The notes under the pieces: generated by a model
What the model was told of the DNA's origin: nothing
The model's input: the letters and a program-made list of their open reading frames with translations, nothing else
Database searches by the model: none
Translations under genes and position numbers: made by a program
Shown: positions 55,112 to 63,611 of the stretch, piece after piece
How positions within the stretch are numbered: the stretch's first letter is position 1
Layout of the letters: each line of letters starts with the position of its first letter
Origin: Nostoc sp. JL34
Lineage (GTDB): Bacteria; Cyanobacteriota; Cyanobacteriia; Cyanobacteriales; Nostocaceae
Length of the DNA: 64,000 nt
Assembly: GCF_017114945.1 (NCBI RefSeq)
Contig: NZ_JABXKQ010000044.1
Coordinates: 62,001-126,000 of the forward strand
Direction of reading: 5' to 3'

Positions 55112-56251
55112 ATGACTTCACAATCTTCTCGCTCTGACAAAATTCTAGTTGTCGATGACTCTCCTGATAACGTGTTTTTGATCAAAACTATTTTGGAGGA
55201 AGAAGGTTACACAGTTAGCACCGCAGAAAATGGTATTTCAGCCTTGGCAGAATTGAAAGCTTCTCCTTGTGACTTGGTTCTACTGGATCTAATGATGCCA
55301 GGTATGGACGGTTACGAAGTCACTAAACACATTCGTGGAGAGATGAAATTGACGCAATACATCCCCATATTGCTGATCACTGCCCACGATACGCCCAACG
55401 TCGCCCACGGATTAGACTTGGGGGCTGATGATTTTATCCGCAAACCTGTAACAGTAGATGAATTGCTGGCACGAGTGCGATCACTCCTACGTTTGAAGCA
55501 TAGTATGGATGAACGTGATGAAATTGCCCGCCAGCGAGAAGATTTTGTCTCCCGTCTCACTCACGACTTACGTACTCCCCTAGTAGCCGCTGATCGCATG
55601 TTGATGCTATTTCAGCAAGGTGCGTTGGGAACATTATCAACGCAAATGCAGGAAGTAATCGCCATCATGGCCCGTAGCAATATCAACCTGCTTTCTATGG
55701 TGAATACCTTATTGGAAGTTTATCGCTTTGAAGCAGGTCGCAAAAGTTTGGCATTTCAACCAGTTAATCTGAGCCAATTGCTAGAAGAGGTAACTGGAGA
55801 ATTATCACCCTTAGCTCAAGACAAAGCACTGTCGCTAAGTGTGGATTTTACCCAAGAATCAAACACAGTCATGGGCGATCGCTTGGAACTGCATCGTCTA
55901 TTTACCAACCTCATAGGCAATGCGATCAAATTTACCGACTCTGGTTCTGTGACTATTCGTCTTACTTCTCAACGCCAGTTCGATAAAAGTAATCAATCTC
56001 TGTTATCTGAAAAATCCAATTCCGTTGACTACATTAGAATTGAAATAGCAGATACAGGCCCAGGTATTCCCCCTGAAGAACAAGCCACCATCTTTGAACG
56101 ATTTCGCCAAGGCAGCCACAAAACTTCTGGTAGTGGCTTAGGACTGTACCTTGCTCGTCGAATTGTCGAGGCACATCAAGGCATAATTCTGCTTAATTCC
56201 GAGTTGGGCAAAGGTAGTGTATTTATTGTTCTTCTACCCACCCAAGTATGA
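55112..56251 (+). CDS. Receiver-histidine kinase hybrid
   Basis: From ATG 55112 the product has 379 residues. The receiver has ILVVDDSPDNVFLIKTILEE, LVLLDLMMPGMDGYEV (phospho-Asp in LLDL) and FIRKPVTVDELLARVRSLL. The HisKA domain has FVSRLTHDLRTPLVAADRML with the phospho-His. The HATPase has HRLFTNLIGNAIKFTDSGS, IADTGPGIPPEEQ and SGSGLGLYLARRIVEAHQG. It is a soluble REC-HK. No partner is adjacent. The longer frame from 55052 has no supporting ribosome-binding site. Confidence 0.9.
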   Translation: MTSQSSRSDKILVVDDSPDNVFLIKTILEEEGYTVSTAENGISALAELKASPCDLVLLDLMMPGMDGYEVTKHIRGEMKLTQYIPILLITAHDTPNVAHGLDLGADDFIRKPVTVDELLARVRSLLRLKHSMDERDEIARQREDFVSRLTHDLRTPLVAADRMLMLFQQGALGTLSTQMQEVIAIMARSNINLLSMVNTLLEVYRFEAGRKSLAFQPVNLSQLLEEVTGELSPLAQDKALSLSVDFTQESNTVMGDRLELHRLFTNLIGNAIKFTDSGSVTIRLTSQRQFDKSNQSLLSEKSNSVDYIRIEIADTGPGIPPEEQATIFERFRQGSHKTSGSGLGLYLARRIVEAHQGIILLNSELGKGSVFIVLLPTQV

Positions 56252-56441
56252 GAAAATTAGTAATTATAAATTATGAATTGTATAGTTTTTATCCTAAAAA
56301 TTCATAATTTATAACCTTACTACTATCTACCAAGAATTTAAAGTAAATATTCCAATTAGAAAATCAAAGGCTAAAAATTGACGAATAAAATATGCTGAGA
56401 TAATAGCATTAGCATTAAATAGTTTTTTATAGGACACAATA

Positions 56442-57824
56442 ATGATTACCACTGAATTATCTAAAATTGACAATATTATCCAGAATCAGCGAGAGTTTTT
56501 TCAAACGGGCAAAACTAAAGATGTAACTTTTCGCATTGAAAAACTGAAAAATCTTAAGCAAGCAATCATTGAACATGAACAGTCAATAGTCGAGGCTTTA
56601 AAAGCGGATTTACATAAACCGGAATTAGAAACTTACCTTACAGAAATCAGCGTAATTAAGGATATTGATTACACTATAAAACATCTTCAAAACTGGAGTA
56701 AGCCCAAGAAAGCAGCGGTTTCCTGGGATTTTTTTTCATATTCAGCGAAAATTTATCCAGAACCATTAGGGGTTGTCTTAATTATTGGGCCTTGGAACTA
56801 TCCATTTCAGTTAATTATTTCACCGTTAATAGGTGCGATCGCAGCCGGTAATTGTGCAATTATCAAACCTTCAGAAATTGCTTCTCATACTTCTGATGTC
56901 ATTGCTAAGATTATTGCCAAACATTTTGACCCTGCTTATCTTACAGTGGTTGAAGGAGGCGTGGAAGCAAGTCAAAAACTACTTGCAGAAAAGTTTGACC
57001 ATATCTTTTTTACTGGTGGCATAGCCGTTGGCAAAATCATTATGGCAGCAGCGGCAAAATATCTCACCCCAGTGACTTTAGAATTGGGTGGTAAAAGTCC
57101 TTGTATTGTAGATACTGACATTAATGTTGAACACACTGTCAGACGAATAACTTGGGGCAAATTTATTAATGCTGGACAAACTTGTATCGCCCCCGATTAT
57201 CTTTTAGTTAATAAAAAAATCAAAAAAGATTTAATAGATGGGCTGGAAAAATCCTTAAAAGAATTTTATGGCGAGAATCCTGTAAACAGTCCTGATTATG
57301 CCCGGATTATTAGTGAAAAACACTTTGATAGGTTGGTTAACTTTCTTAAAGACGGTGAAGTTATCATCGGTGGAGAAAATCAACCTTCAGAGCGTTATAT
57401 CGCCCCAACACTGATTGATAATGTCTCTTTAGATGATTCTGTAATGCAAGAAGAGATTTTTGGCCCTATTCTACCTGTAATTGAATATACTGATATTGCA
57501 GAAGCGATCGCTTTGATTAACTCTAGACCCAAACCCTTGGCGTTATACTTATTTTCTCAAGACAAAAACCTGCAAAAGCGAGTTTTGCAGGAAACTTCCT
57601 CTGGTGGAGTCTGTATTAACGATACAGTGATGCAGGTTGGTGTTTCGTCTTTACCATTTGGTGGGGTGGGAGATAGCGGTATTGGCAACTATCATGGCAA
57701 AGCTAGTTTTGACACTTTTTCCCATAAAAAAAGTGTATTGCAAAACTCCTTCTGGCTCGATTTAAAATGGCGATACGCTCCATATCAGGGAAAATTGCCA
57801 TTCATAAAGAAACTTCTGGGTTAA
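56442..57824 (+). CDS. Aldehyde dehydrogenase (ALDH3-like)
   Basis: The 460-residue protein lacks a signal peptide and matches short class-3 ALDHs. GVVLIIGPWNYPFQLIISPL holds the substrate/NAD region, FFTGGIAVGKIIM the NAD Rossmann loop, LELGGKSPCIVD the general base Glu, and FINAGQTCIAPDYLLV the catalytic Cys. The C-terminal hydrophobic-basic tail (WRYAPYQGKLPFIKKLL) may contact membranes. Cyanobacterial homologues oxidise fatty aldehydes. Standard length and motifs. Confidence 0.93.
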   Translation: MITTELSKIDNIIQNQREFFQTGKTKDVTFRIEKLKNLKQAIIEHEQSIVEALKADLHKPELETYLTEISVIKDIDYTIKHLQNWSKPKKAAVSWDFFSYSAKIYPEPLGVVLIIGPWNYPFQLIISPLIGAIAAGNCAIIKPSEIASHTSDVIAKIIAKHFDPAYLTVVEGGVEASQKLLAEKFDHIFFTGGIAVGKIIMAAAAKYLTPVTLELGGKSPCIVDTDINVEHTVRRITWGKFINAGQTCIAPDYLLVNKKIKKDLIDGLEKSLKEFYGENPVNSPDYARIISEKHFDRLVNFLKDGEVIIGGENQPSERYIAPTLIDNVSLDDSVMQEEIFGPILPVIEYTDIAEAIALINSRPKPLALYLFSQDKNLQKRVLQETSSGGVCINDTVMQVGVSSLPFGGVGDSGIGNYHGKASFDTFSHKKSVLQNSFWLDLKWRYAPYQGKLPFIKKLLG

Positions 57825-57829
57825 AAAAA

Positions 57830-57900
57830 GTTATGAGTTAGGAGTTATGAGTTGGGAGTTATAAGTGAGAAATAAAAATCTATAACTCCTAACCCTGCCA
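57830..57900. repeat. GAGTTAT/GAGTTAG heptamer repeats
   Basis: Tandem units of AGGAGTTATGAGTT on the left and TATAACTCCTAACC on the right form an inverted repeat between the convergent ALDH and sulfite-oxidase-like genes. It may terminate both. Confidence 0.6.
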
Positions 57901-57928
57901 ATTTTGAATTTTTCCTTCAATCCAAAAT

Positions 57929-58534
57929 CTAAAACCCAAAAGCGTTGCTGTAACGCTCTTCAGCCCAAGGTTCACCACGGCGATGGTAACCATTCCGCTC
58001 CCAAAAACCAAGTTCTTCTCCAGCTAAAAATTCTAAACCATTAATCCATTTAGCACTTTTCCAAGCGTAGAGATGGGGAACAACTAGCCGCATCGGGCCA
58101 CCGTGTTCAGCTGAAAGGTCTTCACCAAAGACTTTAAAGGCAAAGAAGTTTTCTTCGCGCATAAAATCTTCTACAGAAATATTGGTAGTGTAGCCGCCAT
58201 AGCAGTGTTCCATAATGTGGGCTACCTTGGGGTCTAACTCAATCAAACCCATAAAATCTGTAACTTTAATGCCAGTCCATTTGACATCGAGTTTAGACCA
58301 GCGCGTTACACAGTGGAAGTCCGCTGTGAATTCGTGTTGAGGTAGCGCCATAAAGTCTGACCAACTAAAGGTAGCGGGTTTTACTAAACCCCAAACTCGA
58401 AACTCCCATTCCTCAGTGCTAACTTGGGGAGTTGCACCGTAAGTTAATACGGGGAAACCTTTAGCTAAGTGTTGACCAGGAGGGACACGTTCCCCCTCTT
58501 CTTTCCCTGGTTTCTGAAAAAATTTTCCTAGCAT
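57929..58534 (-). CDS. Sulfite oxidase-like molybdopterin oxidoreductase
   Basis: The 201-residue protein is one oxidoreductase molybdopterin-binding domain without heme or dimerisation domain. FTADFHCVTRWSKLDVKWTG carries the Cys that binds molybdenum. CYGGYTTNISVEDFM and AEHGGPMRLVVPHLYAWKSA follow. There is no twin-Arg signal, so it may be cytosolic, unlike YedY/MsrP. The reaction (sulfite or other sulfoxide) is not known. Confidence 0.9.
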   Translation of the reverse strand: MLGKFFQKPGKEEGERVPPGQHLAKGFPVLTYGATPQVSTEEWEFRVWGLVKPATFSWSDFMALPQHEFTADFHCVTRWSKLDVKWTGIKVTDFMGLIELDPKVAHIMEHCYGGYTTNISVEDFMREENFFAFKVFGEDLSAEHGGPMRLVVPHLYAWKSAKWINGLEFLAGEELGFWERNGYHRRGEPWAEERYSNAFGF

Positions 58535-58842
58535 AGTTGGAGAAAAATAAGTTTTCTCAAGGTATTTACAAGCTTTTTTGCTGAGTTGCCAACACTACCA
58601 GATGTTTTACTTTTTATATGATTACTTGATCATTACCTATGAATGATAGGTAATGGGTAATAGATGTTCCCAATTACTCACTACCAATTTTTTTCGATCT
58701 AATGAGCTTATGTAGAGTGTCTATGATTCATAATGCAATCAGGAAAGCTAAGAAAAAGCGTTTATCCATTGGTAATAAGTTTGATTGTTGACTTTGGCAA
58801 TCAAATCTATCGGCGCTGTTCATGCTTTTCCTGACTGGGAAA
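58535..58842. other. Intergenic gap
   Basis: About 300 bases without a gene. ACCTATGAATGATAGGTAATG contains a short inverted repeat (ACCTAT/ATAGGT, 58635-58651). Confidence 0.4.
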
Positions 58843-59016
58843 TTATGATTCTTCTTCCTCTTCTTCAGCAGTTGGATATACAAATGTAGAACGTCCAGTC
58901 AAAATCGACTTGCCCAGAGAGAGGGCTTTCTGAGCTTCGACGACGGCTTTGTGCCTCCAGGTAGCTCGACGTTTATCTCGTTTTGATTTGGAAGTTTTCT
59001 TCTTAGGAACAGCCAT
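58843..59016 (-). CDS. rpmF: 50S ribosomal protein L32
   Basis: From ATG 59016 the 57-residue product reads [20 protein letters not shown] and [20 protein letters not shown], the bacterial L32 N-terminus. The C-terminus is acidic (EEEEEES) and lacks the zinc-binding Cys, as in many cyanobacterial L32 proteins. The upstream nine codons in the longer frame are not conserved. Confidence 0.95.
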   Translation of the reverse strand: MAVPKKKTSKSKRDKRRATWRHKAVVEAQKALSLGKSILTGRSTFVYPTAEEEEEES

Positions 59017-59178
59017 GTCAGCAGATATCGCGATTCTTGACAACCTTCTTATTCTAGGCCATCCACTGACGCCAAGGACAACAGTTGAGTGAGGAATTAA
59101 GTAAGTTGGATTAAGACTGACGCAAAGACGTGGAGACAGAAGGACTTACAAGAGTGACTTCTTTGCATCTCCCTTGAA

Positions 59179-59210
59179 AAAAGTCCAAGCCTTGGCTTGG
59201 ACTTTTCTCC
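59179..59210 (-). terminator. Rho-independent terminator of the membrane-protein gene
   Basis: AAAAGTCCAAGCC (59179-59191) and GGCTTGGACTTTT (59194-59206) pair perfectly over 13 bp. It lies 20 nt downstream of the stop codon at 59228 on the reverse strand. Confidence 0.8.
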
Positions 59211-59227
59211 GTGTCAAGCTAAACCCG

Positions 59228-59719
59228 TCATTTTTGAGGTGACACACTGCTAGCTGCTGGAACTGGATTAGAGCTATTTTCAAAGAAAAGTAGCGATCGC
59301 GCAGTTTTGAAGTAAGTGGCCCAATTTTGAGCATCAGGGCGCGATCGCCATTCTGGACGACTAACTTCTAATGTCAGAACTGGTGCGATCGCGCCATAAT
59401 TTTGTACGGACACAATGATGGAAACATCTGTCACCAAAATATCTTGATCGAAGCTCCTTTGAGCAGCTGCCCTAGCGGCCGCTTCCGCTCTCCTGAGAAC
59501 GGTTTCATAGTTTTCTTCCGGCAGGCGGTCAATAGCTAGATCAACTCTAGCGGTGTAAGCTCGCACAACCTGCGGTGCGATCGCTTCCGTTAAAAACCAA
59601 GTAGGAACGGTAGATATGAGCAAAACTACTAAAGGAACTATCCGGATTCTTCTGGCAATTTGGCTAATAACTGAAAAGGGAGTGATCGATGATGGTAGGT
59701 GAGCAGAAATCTTGCTCAT
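59228..59719 (-). CDS. Single-helix membrane protein (conserved hypothetical)
   Basis: The 163-residue product has one N-terminal membrane helix (IVPLVVLLISTVPTWFLTEA, about 28-47). An extracytoplasmic-looking domain follows: ENYETVLRRAEAAARAAAQR, and SFDQDILVTDVSIIVSVQNY with APVLTLEVSRPEW. It may be a thylakoid or periplasmic protein specific to cyanobacteria. Function not recognised. It diverges from the orthocaspase gene. Confidence 0.75.
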   Translation of the reverse strand: MSKISAHLPSSITPFSVISQIARRIRIVPLVVLLISTVPTWFLTEAIAPQVVRAYTARVDLAIDRLPEENYETVLRRAEAAARAAAQRSFDQDILVTDVSIIVSVQNYGAIAPVLTLEVSRPEWRSRPDAQNWATYFKTARSLLFFENSSNPVPAASSVSPQK

Positions 59720-59919
59720 GACCTTCTATCTCCTTAGTGATGATCTGTTATTGAAATTAGGTAAAAGGTATTTTCCGACCAGCTAACGTAATAAAAATTA
59801 CATTCTAACTTAAGATTCGATCTGAATCACCTAGACTATAAGACATAGGTTAGCTTTGTTTTTTTGGCAAAGCCAACCGCAATTTTAAGACCAGCAAACA
59901 ATAACTGACAAAGAGCGGG

Positions 59920-61797
59920 ATGGCAAATTACTGGGCGATCGCGATTGGCATCAATCAATATCAGTTATTTCAACCTTTAAGTTGTGCCCAAGCGGATGCT
60001 GAGGCACTAGAAGATTTTTTGGTGACAGAGGCAGGTTTTGTCCCCAAACACTCTCTGTTAATGACAGATACTTCGCCGCCGATTGAGGGTAGATCAACTT
60101 ACCCGACGAAGGAGAATATTTTGCTGCTACTTGAGGACTTAGCAGCGACGAGTTGGCAACCAGAAGACTATCTGTGGTTATTTTTTAGCGGTTATGGAGT
60201 CAACTACAAGGGCAAAGATTACTTAATGCCAGTAGAGGGAAACCCCGAACTCGTGCAAGAGACTGGCATAGAATTGCGATCGCTAATGCAAAGTCTGCAA
60301 CTTGCCGATCTGAATGTATTGCTACTACTTGATATCAACCGTGCCTTTGGCACTCAAGCGGATGCTCCTGTTGGTGAAGAAACAATAGAACTAGCCCAAG
60401 AGCTACAACTCGCGACAATTCTTTCTTGCCAACCAGAGCAATTTTCCCATGAGAGTAGCGAATTAGGTCACGGATTCTTCACAGCAGTTTTGTTAGAAGC
60501 TTTACGTTCTGGGAATGGCAGCAACTTGGCAGATTTAGAAAGCTACTTAAGCCTGATCATGCCAAAATTATGTCACCACCACTGGCGTCCTGTCCAAAAC
60601 CCTGCCACTATTATCCCATCAAGGCAGCAAGTAATCTTGCCAAAATTGGCAGTGGAAAGCGACTTTCAAGCAGAACCGATGATTTATCCTGAAGAATCCT
60701 TTGCCGTTGCCCTTGCAGCTCCTCCCCTCGATGATTATTCTAGAACTTCAGCAGAACGGGGCAGATGGGGAGAAGCTAGTGTGAACTCCTCGCAACAGAT
60801 GAAGGGTCAAAAAGTTCAGGAGTCAGGTGGCAGCTTAGTTTCCCAGCCAATGCCGGAAACTTCCTTGGGAGTGAATACCAGAGGAAGATTTATCCCCAAT
60901 TCTTCCCAAGGCTACGTCTCGCGATTGCCTGCGAATCAGCCAAGTATCCCTTTTTGGAAACAGTTTATCTTATGGGGCGGAGGCAGCTTGCTGGTAGCAG
61001 GTTTAATCGCCGTAGTTTTTCTGCGTAATCAAGAAACTTTTAGAATTAAGCAAATATCAAGGACATCACCCAATGCTACTGTTAGCGATCGCCAAGTTAT
61101 CAAGAATTTACCAAGCGATGTCTCCGACGGGCTACGCCTACGCACTCCACCAGTTAGACTCAAAAATCAATCTAGCGCCCAAATAGTCTCTAGTTCCGAG
61201 TCAAAAAAGCGGAATCAAGCAGTATTAGACCTGGCGAAAATGTCGCTCAGACAAACTCAGGCGAGCGATTTGAGCATGGCGATCGCTACAGCCCGAAAAA
61301 TTCAATCGGGTGAACCACTGTACGAACAAGCTCAAGAGAATATTCAGATTTGGAGCCAGATGATTTTAGATTTAGCAGAGGGTCGTGCTAAACAAAGACA
61401 GTATGCCAGCGCTATTGCTGCGGCTCGACTAATTACCAAATATGAAGCCCCCTACGCCAAAGCACAAGCAGCAATTAACCTGTGGCGGTTAGAGGGTAAG
61501 CAATATGTGAGTAACAAAACTCTTTTAGATGCAGCTAATGCCTTAATTAAGTCTGAACAGGCATCTACCTACAATCGGGCGATCGAAGTTGCCAAGAAAG
61601 TACCAGCCGAGCAACCAGGCTTCGATACAGCCCAGAAATCGATCAACAAATGGAGTGAGAAAATTTTAGACCTGGCCAAGCGTCGCGCCACCGAAGGAGA
61701 ACGAAATGCCGCAATTGCGACCGCTGCTTTAGTGCCAGAGGAAACAGCCGCTTATGAAGATGCTCAGGATGCCATTCAAAAATGGCAAAAGAAATAG
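59920..61797 (+). CDS. Pseudo-orthocaspase (C14 fold, both catalytic residues replaced)
   Basis: The 625-residue protein starts with a caspase-like domain: WAIAIGINQYQLFQPLSCAQ, ADAEALEDFLVTEAGFV, LWLFFSGYGVNYKGKDYLMP, LNVLLLLDINRAFG. The catalytic His of SGHG is Tyr92 and the Cys of DxCR is Asn140, so proteolysis is unlikely. A proline/serine-rich linker and one membrane helix (about 345-369) follow. The C-terminal 200 residues carry four degenerate helical repeats (ILDLAEGRAKQRQYASAIAA type). Tyr-Ser forms of cyanobacterial orthocaspases are known; this is a Tyr-Asn form. It is probably a binding or regulatory protein. Confidence 0.88.
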   Translation: MANYWAIAIGINQYQLFQPLSCAQADAEALEDFLVTEAGFVPKHSLLMTDTSPPIEGRSTYPTKENILLLLEDLAATSWQPEDYLWLFFSGYGVNYKGKDYLMPVEGNPELVQETGIELRSLMQSLQLADLNVLLLLDINRAFGTQADAPVGEETIELAQELQLATILSCQPEQFSHESSELGHGFFTAVLLEALRSGNGSNLADLESYLSLIMPKLCHHHWRPVQNPATIIPSRQQVILPKLAVESDFQAEPMIYPEESFAVALAAPPLDDYSRTSAERGRWGEASVNSSQQMKGQKVQESGGSLVSQPMPETSLGVNTRGRFIPNSSQGYVSRLPANQPSIPFWKQFILWGGGSLLVAGLIAVVFLRNQETFRIKQISRTSPNATVSDRQVIKNLPSDVSDGLRLRTPPVRLKNQSSAQIVSSSESKKRNQAVLDLAKMSLRQTQASDLSMAIATARKIQSGEPLYEQAQENIQIWSQMILDLAEGRAKQRQYASAIAAARLITKYEAPYAKAQAAINLWRLEGKQYVSNKTLLDAANALIKSEQASTYNRAIEVAKKVPAEQPGFDTAQKSINKWSEKILDLAKRRATEGERNAAIATAALVPEETAAYEDAQDAIQKWQKK

Positions 61798-61811
61798 TAA
61801 AAAAATAATAA

Positions 61812-61892
61812 AAAATGGTTAGGAGTTAGGAATTAGGAGTTATATTATTGATCCCCGACCTTTTACTCCTGACTCCTAACTTTTTCCTCAGC
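61812..61892. repeat. GAGTTAG heptamer inverted repeat
   Basis: GTTAGGAGTTAGGAATTAGG on the left and ACTCCTGACTCCTAAC on the right form a long imperfect hairpin between convergent genes. Confidence 0.6.
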
Positions 61893-61907
61893 GTTCATAT
61901 CTCAGTA

Positions 61908-62285
61908 TTAGCAGTACTGCGATACATCTTCGCCACAGTCGTCGGCTAGATAGCACAACGCTCGGAAACGTAAACCAACCACTTCTTCATATAAGGGGTT
62001 GAGTTTGCACATGGGTGGGATGTGAAACAAGGTCTTCCCAAATAATTTGACATCACGCTCAAAGGGGCACTGAGATGGAATCAGTTTACACAAACGGTGA
62101 GCTAGTTGGCGATCGCGGACTTGAATGTTTTCTACTCGCTGCCGTAGGGGTTGGAGAATATCCCAGTAAGGCTTGGAAGGAGAATGGTTTAGCTGGGTTG
62201 CTTTATGGTCAGTAGTCTCTGCTTGATTGATTGATACCCAGCTAGCCAGAAAAATCTTTTTGGTGGTATTGTCGAATACCTTCAT
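61908..62285 (-). CDS. Mo-dependent nitrogenase C-terminal domain protein
   Basis: The 125-residue protein ends with the Mo-nitro_C-type block IPPMCKLNPLYEEVVGLRFR and ALCYLADDCGEDVSQYC, preceded by LAHRLCKLIPSQCPFERDVK. Members occur near nif genes or alone in nitrogen-fixing and other cyanobacteria. It has several conserved Cys but no known cofactor. No nif gene is in this window. The name reflects the domain only. Confidence 0.88.
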   Translation of the reverse strand: MKVFDNTTKKIFLASWVSINQAETTDHKATQLNHSPSKPYWDILQPLRQRVENIQVRDRQLAHRLCKLIPSQCPFERDVKLFGKTLFHIPPMCKLNPLYEEVVGLRFRALCYLADDCGEDVSQYC

Positions 62286-62793
62286 GGTTAACCCTCTGTG
62301 TTATTGAGGCTATTCACCTTTTTGATGAATATATACAACGTGGCAACGAACTTTCCCGGAAAAATCGCGTTCTGACTGCGATATAATGTAATACCTGATT
62401 AGCCACTTAAGTCAGAACCTAATTTATTACTACGTCAAGTTAATCGCAATTTTCTGGGGATCGGTAGTGTAATATTACGATCTTGTTCATAACTTGACAC
62501 AGTTTAAATTTTAATAAAGACATCCATCATTGGATAGGTTTTAGTGTAACATTTACAGAACTTAATATAAGGTCTTTCGGAAAGTATTTTTGCTAAGTAA
62601 AAACATCAGTAATATCCTAGAAGGCATTTTTCCTTTCCGTGTTCCCACTTTCTCACATAAGTGTGTCTTGTTCATCGCTGGCTGAATGCCTTAGCAGTAG
62701 TGATTTTTGATCGATTAGCATCGATTGCATTTCACAAAACTTAGGTTTGCGGTGGCAATTTGAGAGTGATATAGTCTGAAGCGTTAACATCAG
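62286..62793. other. Intergenic gap
   Basis: About 500 bases with no supported gene. A frame on the reverse strand at 62653-62994 is a shadow of the gene at 62806. Confidence 0.4.
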
Positions 62794-62805
62794 ATGAGCT
62801 TGCTT

Positions 62806-63432
62806 ATGGGTGTTTCTGTACTCTACAGCGCAATTCCTCCTGACAGTCTGCTGTACGCACGCCTTCAGAGTCAAAAGGCACTCAGCATCCTTGTAGTTTC
62901 TCTTTTCCCCTATGGCTGCGGTATTTTCCGCTTTTTTGAGATTGAGCCTGAAGAGATTAATGAAATCCTTGAAGATGTTATTGAAACACACCAAGAGACT
63001 TTTGGATCTGAACTAGAAGCAGATCGGGTAATCGCACAATTCCGGTCTGAGTTAAGGCTTACTCGTCAAGCCTATCCAGGGATTGAAGATAGAAGAACAT
63101 CACTAGAAAAATCATCTGTTGAAATCGAGAAACGATTGTCGCAAGAGCTATCGAGAAGAAAGTTTGCGAATGCCCATAAGATTGTTGAAAAGCTCATGTT
63201 CGGAGATCAAACTCTTGCTCCAACTCTGTTGTCAGCAGATGAGTCATTGGGACTTATATCCCGTGAGCTAGTCAGTGAAGGAGCAGGCATTTTGCGACAG
63301 ATCGATCCTGAAACACTGTTTGCAAGAGATGAAGGTCGAGAAAGATGGTATCTTGACCACTTTGAGCGGTGGAGAGATTTGTATCTTTCAGCAGCCGAGA
63401 AAAATGAGGAGATATTGGTTGGAGTTGCTTGA
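62806..63432 (+). CDS. Hypothetical protein with MGVSxLY start (DUF1877-like resemblance only)
   Basis: From ATG 62806 the 208-residue product reads MGVSVLYSAIPPDSLLYARL. SEDxxEIL-like EIEPEEINEILEDVIETHQE and RREKFANAHKIVEKLMFGDQ follow, and the C-terminus reads WYLDHFERWRDLYLSAAEKN. The protein is soluble and helical. The N-terminal MGVSxxY and size are reminiscent of DUF1877 proteins, but I cannot confirm it. The alternative ATG 62794 adds MSLL. Confidence 0.65.
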   Translation: MGVSVLYSAIPPDSLLYARLQSQKALSILVVSLFPYGCGIFRFFEIEPEEINEILEDVIETHQETFGSELEADRVIAQFRSELRLTRQAYPGIEDRRTSLEKSSVEIEKRLSQELSRRKFANAHKIVEKLMFGDQTLAPTLLSADESLGLISRELVSEGAGILRQIDPETLFARDEGRERWYLDHFERWRDLYLSAAEKNEEILVGVA

Positions 63433-63611
63433 GGCGAGAGCAACCTAACAAGTTAGATCGCCTCCAATAACTATAGATAATTTCTATACCCATGATAAAA
63501 GAAAGCGCAAAGACGTTCAGAAAAATTCTGTGCCTTTGCTTTCATTGAAGTTTGAGCGGTGAAAACCACTGCTCAAACTTCTATCTGTATGAAATTTTTA
63601 CCTTAAATTCT
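63433..63611. other. Gap with inverted repeat
   Basis: TTTGAGCGGTGAAAACCACTGCTCAAACTT (63550-63579) is an imperfect hairpin: TTTGAGC/GCTCAAA flank GGTG/CACT. It may be the terminator of the convergent RNase J gene. Confidence 0.55.

Noticed and set aside
59146..59334. 62-codon reverse frame below the membrane-protein gene
   Set aside because: It spans the terminator and the 3' end of the real gene in another frame.
62653..62994. 113-codon reverse frame over the start of the 62806 gene
   Set aside because: Antisense shadow; the plus-strand frame is longer and more protein-like.
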